DNA of 64,000 nt from Clarkia xantiana subsp. parviflora (lineage: Eukaryota; Streptophyta; Magnoliopsida; Myrtales; Onagraceae), in NCBI GenBank assembly GCA_036873135.1, contig JAPTYO010000002.1:2872952-2936951 (forward strand), given 5' to 3'. A model generated the notes under the pieces. The model was not told where the DNA came from. It did not search any database and saw nothing but the letters and a program-made list of their open reading frames with translations. How positions within the stretch are numbered: the first letter of the stretch is position 1; every line of letters starts with the position of its first letter. This document shows positions 31,792 to 42,136 of this stretch, piece by piece. The translations under genes and the position numbers were made by a program.

Positions 31792-32589
31792 GTCAAAGAT
31801 GTGAAAAAACAGCTCAGATAGAGCTCGTGTATTCATGTCGTGTCAGAAATTAACACCCCTAGGGGCAAGGTATTAAACTATAAACAATTATCCTTTCTGA
31901 ATTAATTATGACATACTAACAAATTGAAAAACTACTTTGGCCACACAAAAAAAAAAATAAATAAAATGGAAAACTACACTCACATAAAATAGAAATTGAG
32001 TTAAAATTAGAGAGGATACAAAATTACAGAGTTTTGTACGTAGATATGTCTCTGATCGATCGAGTTGACTATTTAGCAAGCTCGACTCGACCTATTTATT
32101 CAACTATAAATAGAATTTAAATTAAATACAGCGTTGTAGAGTGTAATACTAAAGACTCTAAATATAATTTAAATTAGTAGTTACTATATTCGATTTTTTT
32201 TAATTACAAATGTAATACTAAAAACTCTAATTATATTTTACATCGGTAGTTACGAAATCCGATTTTTTAGAACCACAAATGTTATACTAAAAGCTCTAAA
32301 TATATTTTAAATATTAATTACTAAATGTCACTATTTCGAAATCATAAATCTAATACTAAATATACATATTTACATTGAGATGAGTGTTCCTAAATGTAAT
32401 ATATAGTATCAAAGTGTGCAAAATATATGTGAAATACCATTCGAATTAGATACCGCTTTTCGGTGTATAAATTACACACCGATTCAAACCCACTCCGATT
32501 ACACATCGAAATTTCCGATGTGCAATTTCACTATCGTTTACCACCTCTAAATTACACGCAATTTTTTTTTTTTTTGTGTGCTATCGCCT

Positions 32590-32775
32590 ATCGGTGTTGG
32601 AAATATATTTACTCCACCGGGTCTAATCCACACCTAGTCTAATCCCACTCGCACCGGGTCAGCCCGTAAGGGGTATAGTGCTGGCCATGAACAATTTTCC
32701 ATTCCCATGGTCAATAGCGGGAATTGAACCCCTGACCTCTGGTTAAGGGTTGAGGCGCTGAACCACCACACCATT
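32590..32775 (-). mobile_element. tRNA-derived SINE
   Basis: On the minus strand a tRNA-like head carries a box A-like GTGGTTCAGCGCC (near 32754-32768) and a box B GGGTTCAATTCCCG (32719-32732). A non-tRNA body with GGGCTGACCCGG follows. It has no proper acceptor stem, so it is a SINE and not a tRNA gene. Confidence 0.65.
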
Positions 32776-32893
32776 GTTATCGTTTAAATAGTTATTATTA
32801 GTATATGATATGATCAATTAATAAACATTGATGATCATTATTTCTCCAAATTAATGTGCATTGCAAGAAGGATTTATGAGATAGTTTGGAAAA

Positions 32894-34689
32894 TTAGAAT
32901 TTGAGAGGAAGAGCAAGTAGAGGCTTAGCCATAGCCACCGTGACGCCAAACTTCTGCTCCATATCAAGACTCTCCGGCGTCTCTCCATCCACAAGCTTCC
33001 ATTCAAACGACTGCAAAAGAGAACCCAACAACAACGGCACCATCCTCCATGCCATGGGTTGTCCAGGACACATTCTCCTCCCTGCCCCGAACGCTAGCAA
33101 ATTAAACTGATCCCTCTCTAATTCATCACACTCATTCAAGAACCTCTCTGGCTCGAACCGGCTCGGGTTTGCCCAAAGAGTTTCGTCCTGACCTATAGCC
33201 CACACATTCACTAGGATCCGCGTGTCTTTCGGCAACTTGAACCCACAAACATCTACTTCAGTCTCAGCCTTGTGGGGGATTAGAAATGCTGAGTGCAGCC
33301 TGAATATCTCTTTTATAACCGCGTCTATATATGGGAGGTTCGAGATGTCGGATTCTTGCATTAGGAGGTCGGGTTTAAGAATGCGTCTAAGTTCTGATCG
33401 TGCTTTCACCATTTTGTCGGGATTTTTTAGTAGCTCGGCCATCGACCATTCGATTGTCACCAAAGTTGTTTCAACTCCTGCAATGATTAACTCCTGCATA
33501 ATGCTTGAAAATGTTAAAATTATATTGTTGAAAAATGTTTTTTTAAACATCAAATAAACTTAAAACATGAGCAAAAAATTTAATGTCGAAAAAAGTGGAA
33601 AACAATAAATCTGATAGTTAAAATACCAAATATTAACATTTTAAATATGAGACAATGATTTATCAATATATAATCTGTAATTGGGATTGTTTTATATTTT
33701 TTAACCCTAAATATTATTATAGATCTTGGAAGAGAAGGAAAATAATAATAATGTAATAGATAGAGAAAAAGATGTTGATTCAATATTGTTACCATAAGGA
33801 AGGAGTTGATCTCCTCTCTAGTCAATTCAGACTTGTCTTTGAGATCAAGAAGACAATCCAATACATCTTTAGTCGCCGGACCCGACGACGGTTGAGTCCT
33901 TCTTCGACGACTTCTATCGAGAATTATAGCGTCAAACATTTGAAAGAATTCGTCGAAGAGAGGCGCTGTCCTCCGCCTAATTCCTTGCAGGTCAAGAAAC
34001 CGCAGTGCCGGAAAAAAATCCGAAACGTTTGGCATCGCAGCTATCTTCACCAACCCCCACAGAACATCTTTAAATTTTCTCGAAAACGTTTCATCGAAAC
34101 GTGCTAAATCGATCGAGAAAAGGGTGTTCGATATAATGTTAAGAACCGTCGTAAACACGACCTGGCCGACGTAGACCGGCCGACCCTGAGAGGAGCACCG
34201 GTCGAGGTATTGCAGCAGCTCATCCACCTTTCGGCGTCTTAGGGTTTCGGTGGAACCGAGCTTTTGCGGAGAGAACATCTCGACGGAACACAATCGCTTA
34301 AGGGTCTTCCAATTGGGAGATGATGGGGACCGCCATACGAATGAATGCTTGAAATGGTCGCGAGCTCGGGCTGCGTCTGGGGTGGGGCGGCCGGACAGGA
34401 CATGGTCGTGTTTCTGAAGCACTTCTTTAGCGGCGGCAGGGGAGGAGATTACTACTGCTGTGACACTCCCGAGCTTTAGCGACATTACTGGACCGTGTAG
34501 TCTTGCCAGGTCAGCAAGGGCTCGATGAGGTTTAGTCCCGAGCTGGAGGATGTTTCCGATCAACGGGAGGGGCCTAGGGCCAGGAGGGAGCCTTGGGTTG
34601 CTCGTGGAATTAGGGTTTATGATGATGAGGCTGCAAAGCCATATGAAAAAGATCAGGGAAATGATAATGATGTATGCTAGGAAAACCAT
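32894..34689 (-). CDS. CYP76-type cytochrome P450 monooxygenase (intact copy)
   Basis: A membrane-bound, haem-thiolate monooxygenase that uses electrons from P450 reductase at the ER. CYP76 members hydroxylate monoterpenols, diterpenes or phenolics; the substrate here is unknown. Exon 1 is 33793-34689 and exon 2 is 32894-33493; GT-AG intron of 299 bp, phase 0. The product is 498 aa, the usual length. Residues 1-26 form the N-terminal anchor, followed by LPPGPRPLPLIGN. The C-helix is WKTLKR. Exon 2 gives the I-helix AGVETT, KEIFR (ExxR), FEPERF and the haem loop FGAGRRMCPG, all intact. The start is a Met in good context about 60 bp below a TATA run. It is a duplicate of the gene at 22015-28498; exon 2 of the two is far more alike than exon 1. 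A 345-bp hairpin transposon lies just upstream. Confidence 0.9.
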
Positions 34690-34748
34690 TTTAGTTTACA
34701 GGCCGGCTTTGTTTGTGTTCGGATGGATACTTCAACAACCCTCTAGGG

Positions 34749-34756
34749 TATATATA
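34749..34756 (-). promoter_or_regulatory. Likely TATA box of the intact P450
   Basis: TATATATA lies about 60 bp upstream of the ATG at 34689. The duplicated target of the hairpin MITE begins only 4 bp further upstream, so everything beyond this TATA was displaced by the insertion. Function inferred from position. Confidence 0.5.
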
Positions 34757-34769
34757 CACATATATGTAA

Positions 34770-35114
34770 GAGTTTTTGACCGATATAGCTTTTATGGACA
34801 ACCAAATACAAATATAGACTGCATGAAAAAATAATTACAAATATGAGCCAAACTGAGATTTCACATCTCGGTTTGGATTTTTTTCATCCAAACCGAGATG
34901 TGAAATCTCGGTTAGGATTTTTTTTTTTTTAAGGGTTTAGGGCACTAACCGAGAAAAAAAAAAAATCCTAACCGAGATTTCACATCTCGGTTTGGATGAA
35001 AAAAATCCAAACCGAGATGTGAAATCTCGGTTTGCCTCATATTTGTAATTATTTTTTCATGCAGTCTATATTTGTATTTGGTTGTCCACGAAGGTTTATA
35101 TCGGTCAAAAACTC
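34770..35114. mobile_element. Mutator-type hairpin MITE (345 bp) in the P450 promoter
   Basis: It begins GAGTTTTTGACCGATAT and ends ATATCGGTCAAAAACTC. Exact 9-bp duplications TATATGTAA lie at 34761-34769 and 35115-35123. The arms are nearly perfect over almost the full length. The word CCGAGAT-TTCAC-ATCTCGG, itself a small palindrome, occurs in four copies. The 9-bp duplication fits the Mutator superfamily. Confidence 0.9.
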
Positions 35115-35123
35115 TATATGTAA

Positions 35124-36120
35124 TGTAACACTTAGCAAGTTTTATCTAATCTAATAATATTATATACATAAATATATAGTTATAAATTATAATAAACTAA
35201 ATTATAAGATAATGAAAAGTTCGAAATAGATAAAATATAAGATTTAAAATTAGTTTTTATAAATATGTGTATATATTTATTTTCTTTAATTTACTATAAT
35301 ATATTAGTTTTAATTTAGTATGGTAATTAAATAGTAATAACTTTATTATATATAGTTTTTTTTCATTCAAAAGTTAATTTGAATAATAGAATTATATATA
35401 TATAATTTACACACACAAATATATATATTACATACATAATAAGATGTTTGTAATTTAGTGCATATATTTATTTATTTTAAAAATGAATTACTGGGTTAGT
35501 ACAAAATAATTAATTAGTATAATACAATATATAAATACAAAATATAATTCCTGGCCTGAGTTTGTGCATGACAGCTCGTGCCTCGTATTGATAATTCTAC
35601 ACATGGGTGGCATGGCTGCATCGATTAAGGGACCATATATATATATCAATATATATGTAAGTTGTAACACCAAAAGACAAAAAGTATCCAGCCAAAAGAA
35701 AAAAAAAAACTAAACAAAAGTACTCCAATACGTCGTAGGTAACACCGAATATTCCGGAGGAGCCCAACCCAGTCAGTCACCCGCGACTGCTGACATCGGT
35801 ACTGCTCCCCTTCAGCTCCCAAAAAACTTCGAAGGTGGGAAAGAAAACCCAATGTTACTGATACTAACTCTAGTGATTATGATGTACTAGTTCAGTGTTT
35901 ATTATTTAATTATATATATATATTTTAATTTTAATTTAACATTTAAAAAAGAGTAAATCTTTAAAATGTGAAATTTCAATAGAAAGTAGGAAAGAGAATG
36001 TAAAAGAACAAATGTATTGGTGCTTGGTGGGACCCTATATCACTTTCTATAGAAATTTCACAGGTTGTAGCAACACCCTTTAAAAAAAAATCATTGTTAG
36101 CACTTTATTATTTAGGAACT
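35124..36120. other. AT-rich intergenic stretch
   Basis: Very AT-rich with short TATATA runs. An open frame at 35646-35852 has no family resemblance. I see nothing here that I can support as a gene or a defined element. Confidence 0.5.
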
Positions 36121-36159
36121 GATTTAGTCCGACCGGGATTTTTTAAGGAGGGAGAGTTT

Positions 36160-36560
36160 TCTTCAAGCAAAAGAAGGTCGTCACATTTTCTTCATAGTAA
36201 GAAGGTTTCTTCCAAGCAGGTGACAAACAAGTCGTTACATCTTCTTCCTTAGAAAAGAGAATTTCTTCCAAACAGGTGATAAACAAGTTGTCATCTCTTG
36301 TTCCTAGGTTTTCTTCCAAGTAGGTGACAAACATATCGTTGCCTCTTTTTCTTTAGGATGAAGAATTTCTTCCAAACAAGTGACAAGCAGGTTGACACAT
36401 CTTCTTCCTTGGGAGGAAGAGTTTCTTCCAAGTAGGTGACAAGCAAGAGTCACACATTCTTCCTTAGGAGGAATAGTTTTTTCGAAGTAGGTGACAAACA
36501 AGTCGTCGCCTATTCTTTCTAAAGAGAAAGAGTTTCCTTCAAAAAGGTCGCCACCATTTC
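36160..36560 (+). repeat. Minisatellite, about 56-bp unit
   Basis: About seven imperfect tandem copies of a unit containing TTTCTTCCAAGCAGGTGACA, then AACAAGTCGTYACATCTTCTTCCTTAG-like text. The short minus-strand frames through it are repeat translation, not a gene. Confidence 0.8.
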
Positions 36561-36710
36561 TTCTTTATTTCTTCTTTAGGTGACGTCATTCATTCCATTG
36601 TTGTTAACTCCTTGTGTCGGTTTTGAAGAATGGCTTATCATCGAATATTTGGGCGACTCTTCTATCCATTCTAGTAGGGTTTTTTTTTTTATTATAGTTT
36701 CAGATATATG

Positions 36711-37285
36711 TGTTGGAAAATATAGCACATAAAAGGGGACTTTTAAAGGAGAATTTTCTGGATCAAATGAACAAATATTTTTAAACCGAGTCCCGTGCTG
36801 ATCACGGTCTCCTTAAGACAATTTCGCCCCCTCACTGACTCATCGGTTGTGCTAGAGGATAAACATGAGCGATTGTCTCCCATGATAAAACGGCATTCCA
36901 GTGCGAGCCAACACGAAGCCCCACCAGTTGAACAGAACCTTGCCTGAACTCCACCAGGAACAGGACTTGTGGTCGAAACGACCTAGAAAGATGACAATCA
37001 TCTCGAATACGAAGGAGGGGGAGGACTATTCTCATTCTCAATATCAGTATATTAAAACAATAGAGAAAAGTCTCTATTTATAGGGAGGTGGAGCCAGTGT
37101 ATTAATGGCGCAGCAATAAATAAAATTAAAAGTCCCTATTAATGAAGTCGATATGGATCATTAATTCGTCAAATTCAACGAATCTGGACGAAGACGGGAC
37201 AACTCTGGCCGGGTGTACTAAGAACTAAAATTTTTCATTCACCCGATCAGAAAAATAGTAATGCCAATAACACATTTTTCCAACA
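36711..37285 (+). mobile_element. Solo LTR (575 bp) with 5-bp duplication ATATG
   Basis: It begins TGTTGGAAAA and ends TTTTTCCAACA, with exact ATATG at 36706-36710 and 37286-37290. No second LTR or internal region is nearby. This is what recombination between the two LTRs of a retrotransposon leaves. Orientation is uncertain because the ends are palindromic. Confidence 0.85.
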
Positions 37286-37321
37286 ATATGTTTAATTGAT
37301 TCGACTTTCAATTTTTTTTTT

Positions 37322-38290
37322 AGGGTTAACATGTCATTTGGTCCATGATGTTTGACCATTTTTGGGTTTTGGTCCATGATGTTTTTTTTTTTCCTAGTTT
37401 TGGTACCATATGTTTGCAGATTTTTTCTAGTTTTGGTCTGACCGTTACATTCCGTCCATTTTTTGACATGTACAAGTAGGGCTGAGCAGGAAAACCCGAA
37501 AGCTCGAAAAACCCGTCCCGAGCCCGTCCCGAAAAACCCGGTCCCGAATAGACCCGAGCCCGAGCGGGCGGGACTTTTATTTTCAATTCGGGCTCGGGCT
37601 CGGGCTCGGGCTTTTGTGCCAAAATCCCGAAAAGCCCGAGCCCATCCCGAATTTTTTTAATACTATATAAATATATATAATTATATATATTCCCCACTAA
37701 CTATAGTTAGTATCTAACCATCTTCCTCCATGTTTGAATATTTTTTTTTTCAGATTTTTTGTTAAAATTCGGGCTAGCCCGAGCCCGAAGTCCCGGCTCG
37801 GGCGGGCCATTTTCCTCATTTTCGGGCTCTGGCTAAAAATTAGTGTCCCGAAAATTTTGGGCTCGGGCTCAGGTAAAAGCCCGCCCGTCCCGGCCCGAGC
37901 TCACCCCTATGTACAAGTCACGTGATCCACCTAAACTTTCAATTTTGTTCAATTTAGTCCCTCTAATACTTTCCTAACCTTTTCTTTGTTCAATTTAGTC
38001 CCGAAGTTTCAAAAATTCAATTGGACCTATTGTCCAATTGGGGTCAATTTTGAAACTTCAGGACTAAATTGAACAAAAAGAAAGGTTAAGAAAGTATTAG
38101 AGGGACTAAATTTAAAGTTTAGAGTGGATCACGTGACTTGAACATGTCAAAAAATGGACGGAATGTAACGGTTAGACCAAAACTAGAAAAAATCTGCAAA
38201 CATATGGTACCAAAACTAGGTAAAAAAAAACATTATTGACCAAAACCCAAAAATTGTCAAATATCATGGACTAAAAGACATGTTAACCAT
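37322..38290. mobile_element. Mutator-type GGTTAACA hairpin element, split by a hAT MITE
   Basis: GGTTAACATGTCATTTGGTCC at the left pairs with GGACTAAAAGACATGTTAACC at the right. The arms continue through TGGTACCATATGTTTGCAG and its complement, and the element folds on itself. A hAT MITE (37477-37909) is inserted in the left arm. No clean target duplication because the left flank is a T run. Same family as 58244-58738. Confidence 0.75.
37477..37909. mobile_element. hAT-type MITE (433 bp) with 8-bp duplication TGTACAAG
   Basis: It begins TAGGGCTGAGCAGG and ends GAGCTCACCCCTA. Exact TGTACAAG lies at 37469-37476 and 37910-37917. The interior is made of CGGGCTCGGG / CCCGAGCCCG words, much richer in GC than its surroundings. 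Nested in the Mutator-type element. Confidence 0.9.
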
Positions 38291-38837
38291 TTTTATTAAC
38301 GGCCCCAATATCATTTTTTTTTCAATTTACTCTTACTTGAACCCTGCTGGGATCGATCATATCTAATAGGCTGCTTCAGAGGTTTAATCGAACATAATTG
38401 CGGCTGTTGCTGATTTAACCCAATAAGTTGTCTATTAAGTTTTATCAGAGTTGGTAAGATTTGAGTCCAATTTTCAAATTATTTATAAAAAAAAAAAAAC
38501 TTGATGAATTACAAGAAGAATACCAAAAATTTATATCATATTATCCTAATGTGTTGATAAAAACAACATTTTAAAACATAAATAAATAACTAAATATAGT
38601 ACAAGTTTAAACTAAAAGTAACAGTAACAACATGTATTGGAAATTGTTTGGAGGATATATAATTATATATTCAACACAAAAAACATTAGGCATACATTAG
38701 AAATTTCAATAGTTTGGGGGAGATACTCTCCATTGATTCCACGAAACCGGGAGATCCAAATGTAATGCAATAATGTTGCGTCTTCTTTACCAACCTCTAA
38801 AATCTCGATTTCTCTACCTTTCATCTACCATTCACCA
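38291..38837 (+). promoter_or_regulatory. Upstream region of the first HPR3-like gene
   Basis: No gene seen. The last 60 bp or so (CCAACCTCTA, TCTCGATTTCTC, CACCAATGG) match the leader of the second copy at about 42080-42136. I take this as shared 5' UTR. No clear TATA box. Confidence 0.4.
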
Positions 38838-40036
38838 ATGGCGTCGGCTGAAAGTAGCACAAAAACTCTCCCCCAAGTTGTCCTCCTCCGTCATCCTCAG
38901 CACTTCTCGACACTCAACAGACCCTTACCTACAGATTTCCACTTCCTCAAGCCCTCGGAATCTTCTCTTCCTCTTGACCAGTTCCTCTCGACTCATGCCC
39001 AGTCCGCTCAGGCCCTTCTCACTACCGGCCGTACGCCGGTCCCCGCCGAAGTTATCCGCCTCCTTCCCAACCTCCGCCTAGTCGTCACCACCAGCGCTGG
39101 CCTCAACCACATCGACCTTGCCGAGTGCCGGCAGCGCGGGATCGCAATCACAAACGCCGGAGGTGTGTATTCCGAGGTTGTTGCTGAATTGGCAGTGGGA
39201 TTGCTAATCGACGTGTGGAGAAAGATTTCGGCTGCGGATCACTACGTGAGGCAAGGCCGCTGGCTTCGCGATCTCGATTTTACTCTCGGATCTAAGGTTG
39301 ACTAATATTCGATATTTTTGAATTGGCTATGAATTTCATCTTGAAAAGCAATCAATGTGTTAATTCCATTTTTCTGCTCTCTTGGACTTCAATGAAGGTT
39401 TAACTTGATGACCATATAGCATAGTCATTGATGCTAAATTTTGAAACTTTTATTGAGATATTGAGAGCTGATCTGGGTCATAATCAAATTTCACAACTTT
39501 TTGTATTGCAGTTAAGGGGTAAGCGAGTCGGGATCGTCGGACTAGGCAGAATTGGTTCGGAGGTAGCTAAGAGGCTGGAGGCACTTGGCTGCATTCTTCT
39601 TTACAACTCGAGGAAGCCTAAACCATCCATCGACTACCCTTTCTATCCCAATGTACAGGATCTAGCACTAAATAGCGATGCTCTCATCATCTGTTGCGGA
39701 TTGAGCGAAGAAACCCGCCACATGATTGATAAAGAAGTGATGATGGCTCTTGGGAAAGAAGGTGTGATTGTGAATATCGGACGTGGGGCCATTATTGACG
39801 AGAAGGAGATGGTGGAGAGGTTGGTCTGTGGTGAGCTCGGTGGTGCGGGTTTGGATGTGTTTGAAGACGAGCCGAATGTTCCGAAGGAGCTGTTTGAGCT
39901 TGACAATGTTGTGCTGTCTCCACATAGGGCTGTACATACGCCGGAGTCGTATTCGGATTTGTGTGATCTTGTTGTTGCCAACTTGAGAGCTTTCTTCACA
40001 AACAAGCCTCTACTTTCTCTTGTCCTGCAAGAATGA
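38838..40036 (+). CDS. HPR3: Hydroxypyruvate/glyoxylate reductase, HPR3-like, copy A
   Basis: NAD(P)H-dependent D-2-hydroxyacid dehydrogenase. HPR3-type enzymes reduce hydroxypyruvate and glyoxylate in the cytosol as a bypass of photorespiration, and relatives also reduce 4-hydroxyphenylpyruvate. Exons 38838-39296 and 39512-40036; intron 215 bp; 327 aa, the usual length. Nucleotide-binding loop GLGRIG at 163-168; NIGRG with catalytic Arg about 244; DVFEDEP with Glu about 273; LSPH with His about 291. No targeting peptide or peroxisomal tail is evident (ends SLVLQE). Just after the His this copy reads RAVHTPES, where copy B has MAVNTPES. The close sister at 42137-43337 even shares intron sequence, so the duplication is recent. 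Confidence 0.9.
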
Positions 40037-40841
40037 ATGAAGAAGACAAATGCACAAGTGCAATTTACTATTCGATTAAATTCAGATGGACTTAAAGCAG
40101 AGCATTATGAAGTTGTTGCATGGCGTGTTGATCGTGAGTAACCAACCAATTTACTATCTTCTTTCGTATATTCTACCTCTGTTTTTTAACCAAATTTACC
40201 ATCAGTGAAGGTTTTAGTAGACAGATAAGTACCGTTTTTTACTCGAAAGCATATATGATAATCAATAACTTCAGGGTCGTGGAAAATATTAGTAGATGCC
40301 ATAGGATTTTGAAACACACAAATCAATTAAATTTTGAAAGTGAGCACTTGCACAATTCAAACAAGTATGTATCTAAAAGTCTAAATTTTAGAAAACTAAT
40401 TTTGATATACAGTAAGAAACATTTGGATAAACTCGATTCCTTCTAATTTTTATTGAATATGCAATTGAAATTATGTCTCAACCTCGTCGAATTTGACTCC
40501 CTTGCAAGAACACATAGAACCAGCCTCGCTAACTCCTTCTCACTATCGGTACAAACTTGAATCACTCACTCAAACTCACCAAATTACAAGAAGATTAGAG
40601 TTCTCAACTACAACTCAAGATATACAACTAAGAAACAAATAGAGAGATAAATACTTCTTTTTTATGATGCTTTTAAAAGATGGGAGTATGATGTTGATAG
40701 TTGTAGTTTCCCTTATTTTATAGTGTCAAGGACATGTGACAAATGTGGTAGGAATTCCAATGAAGGTAGGAGCACCAAGAATGGTAGAAAGAGCGCGTGA
40801 TTTCAACTATTTTCTTCATCAGCTATATTTGTCATATTTGC

Positions 40842-40976
40842 TGAAAATTCCACGTTGGCCGAGTCAAGCCCAACGGGTCAACACAGAGCAACTACTTTCA
40901 CAGGTAGGGTTCCGCCCTAAAACCAATTGGTAATATAAGGAGGTAGCCAACTTGCTAATATAGTGCTCTAATATAC
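40842..40976 (-). repeat. Truncated LTR of the TRIM family
   Basis: TGAAAATTCCACGTTGG, GGTCAACACAGAGCAACTA and GGAGGTAGCCAACTTGCTA match the LTRs of the TRIM at 12564-13121 in the same orientation. The other part of the LTR is missing. Confidence 0.7.
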
Positions 40977-42076
40977 AAATTACCAAAAAGCAACGAACTC
41001 ACAAGAATATATTCCATAAATGAAGCAAGCCTCGGTCTTAAGGATGTAGAAAATAAATGGATAATCGCAAAAAAATGATTAATACCTATAATCGATTTAC
41101 TAATATGATCTTATAGATGTACATAAATGTGAACCTGCTGACAATACCGAATCAAGATATATCTATCAACATATAATAGATATACACTGATTATGATGAA
41201 ATAATTAATTCAATGAATTTAATTGATCACTATTATTATATCCATAATTATACTTATTAACCATTCTACCCGTCGCGTGGGGATCGCACCTAATAATAAT
41301 ATTTCCTTAAGTAACGTATAATTATTGCAATGAATTGAATATAGTTGGAAACTTTAATGTGTTATTTTTATATTTTTTGTGATGTAATTTTTAAATTATT
41401 ACAATCATTATTTGAAAAAATTACGTGCTCATTTTTATAGTATATAAATTTTTTAATCAATTTTAATTACCAAAATAATCGTAATTTTTTAAAAATTATA
41501 GTACTTAAATAAATGAACTATTACCTTAAAGACGCCGATTTTCGAATTTTAGGATAACAACACACGTCGAACAAAGTGGAATCCTAATATTATTTACAAT
41601 TAATTTTTTTTTTGAAAAATTCATAAAAAAATGTAAAATTTTATTCAAAAAATAAATTACATTTTTATGATTTTGTAAATATTTTCCTTAATTTTTTTTT
41701 TTTTAAAATTAAAACGGTCAAACACTTGAATCTTATTATTTGTTCATATTCGTATTTTTTTTAAATATGGATATTTAATTTATATATAATTCTTAAATAG
41801 TTATATTTGAAATATGAAATTATGTGGGTCCGAAACTCGACCTCCACCTCTTGAGAGAATACCAATTTTATTATAATATTTATTATAACGATCTACTTTA
41901 ATGAGTTGACTGGCGGCTGATGTGGAATAACTGGACACTCATCGTTGGGAGTTGGGAGTCCTCGTAGCGGATGTTTTGACCAACTACTGTTAATTCTTCA
42001 ATTTTTGTGGGCCCAGTAATTCATCTCTACCTATCTCACTCATAAATTAGATTTCCTCGATCTTTCATAAATTAGC
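40977..42076. other. AT-rich intergenic stretch between the two HPR3-like genes
   Basis: No gene or complete element seen. Homology between the duplicated genes does not seem to extend far upstream of the leader near 42080. Confidence 0.4.
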
Positions 42077-42136
42077 GTTGTATCTTCACCAACCTCTAGA
42101 ACCTCGATTTCTCAGCCTTTTATCTACCAATCACCA

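Larger units (their letters stand above)
30203..31861. mobile_element. CGTGTCGTGT-ended repeat, host for two later insertions
   Basis: GGTGGCAATCGGATCGTGTC at the left and TCATGTCGTGTCAGAAATTAACACCCC at the right are inverted relatives. Many CGTGTC/GTGTCGTG words lie inside. Two younger hAT-type elements (30542-30960 and 31186-31791) sit within it, so it was there first. Without them it would be about 0.6 kb. No target duplication was resolved. Confidence 0.45.

Noticed and set aside
32719..32770. tRNA gene on the minus strand
   Set aside because: Box A and B words are present but no cloverleaf stems; better explained as a SINE head.
32894..33553. P450 second exon as a separate 219-codon gene
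   Set aside because: The frame extends upstream into intron; a standard acceptor at 33494-33495 joins it to exon 1.
36143..36501. Minus-strand frames with repeated CLEE/SPTW-like peptides
   Set aside because: Translation of the 56-bp minisatellite; short, broken and without a start in context.
39643..40005. 120-codon frame opposite HPR3-like exon 2 (also at 42944-43306)
   Set aside because: Antisense shadow that recurs only because the sense exon is duplicated.
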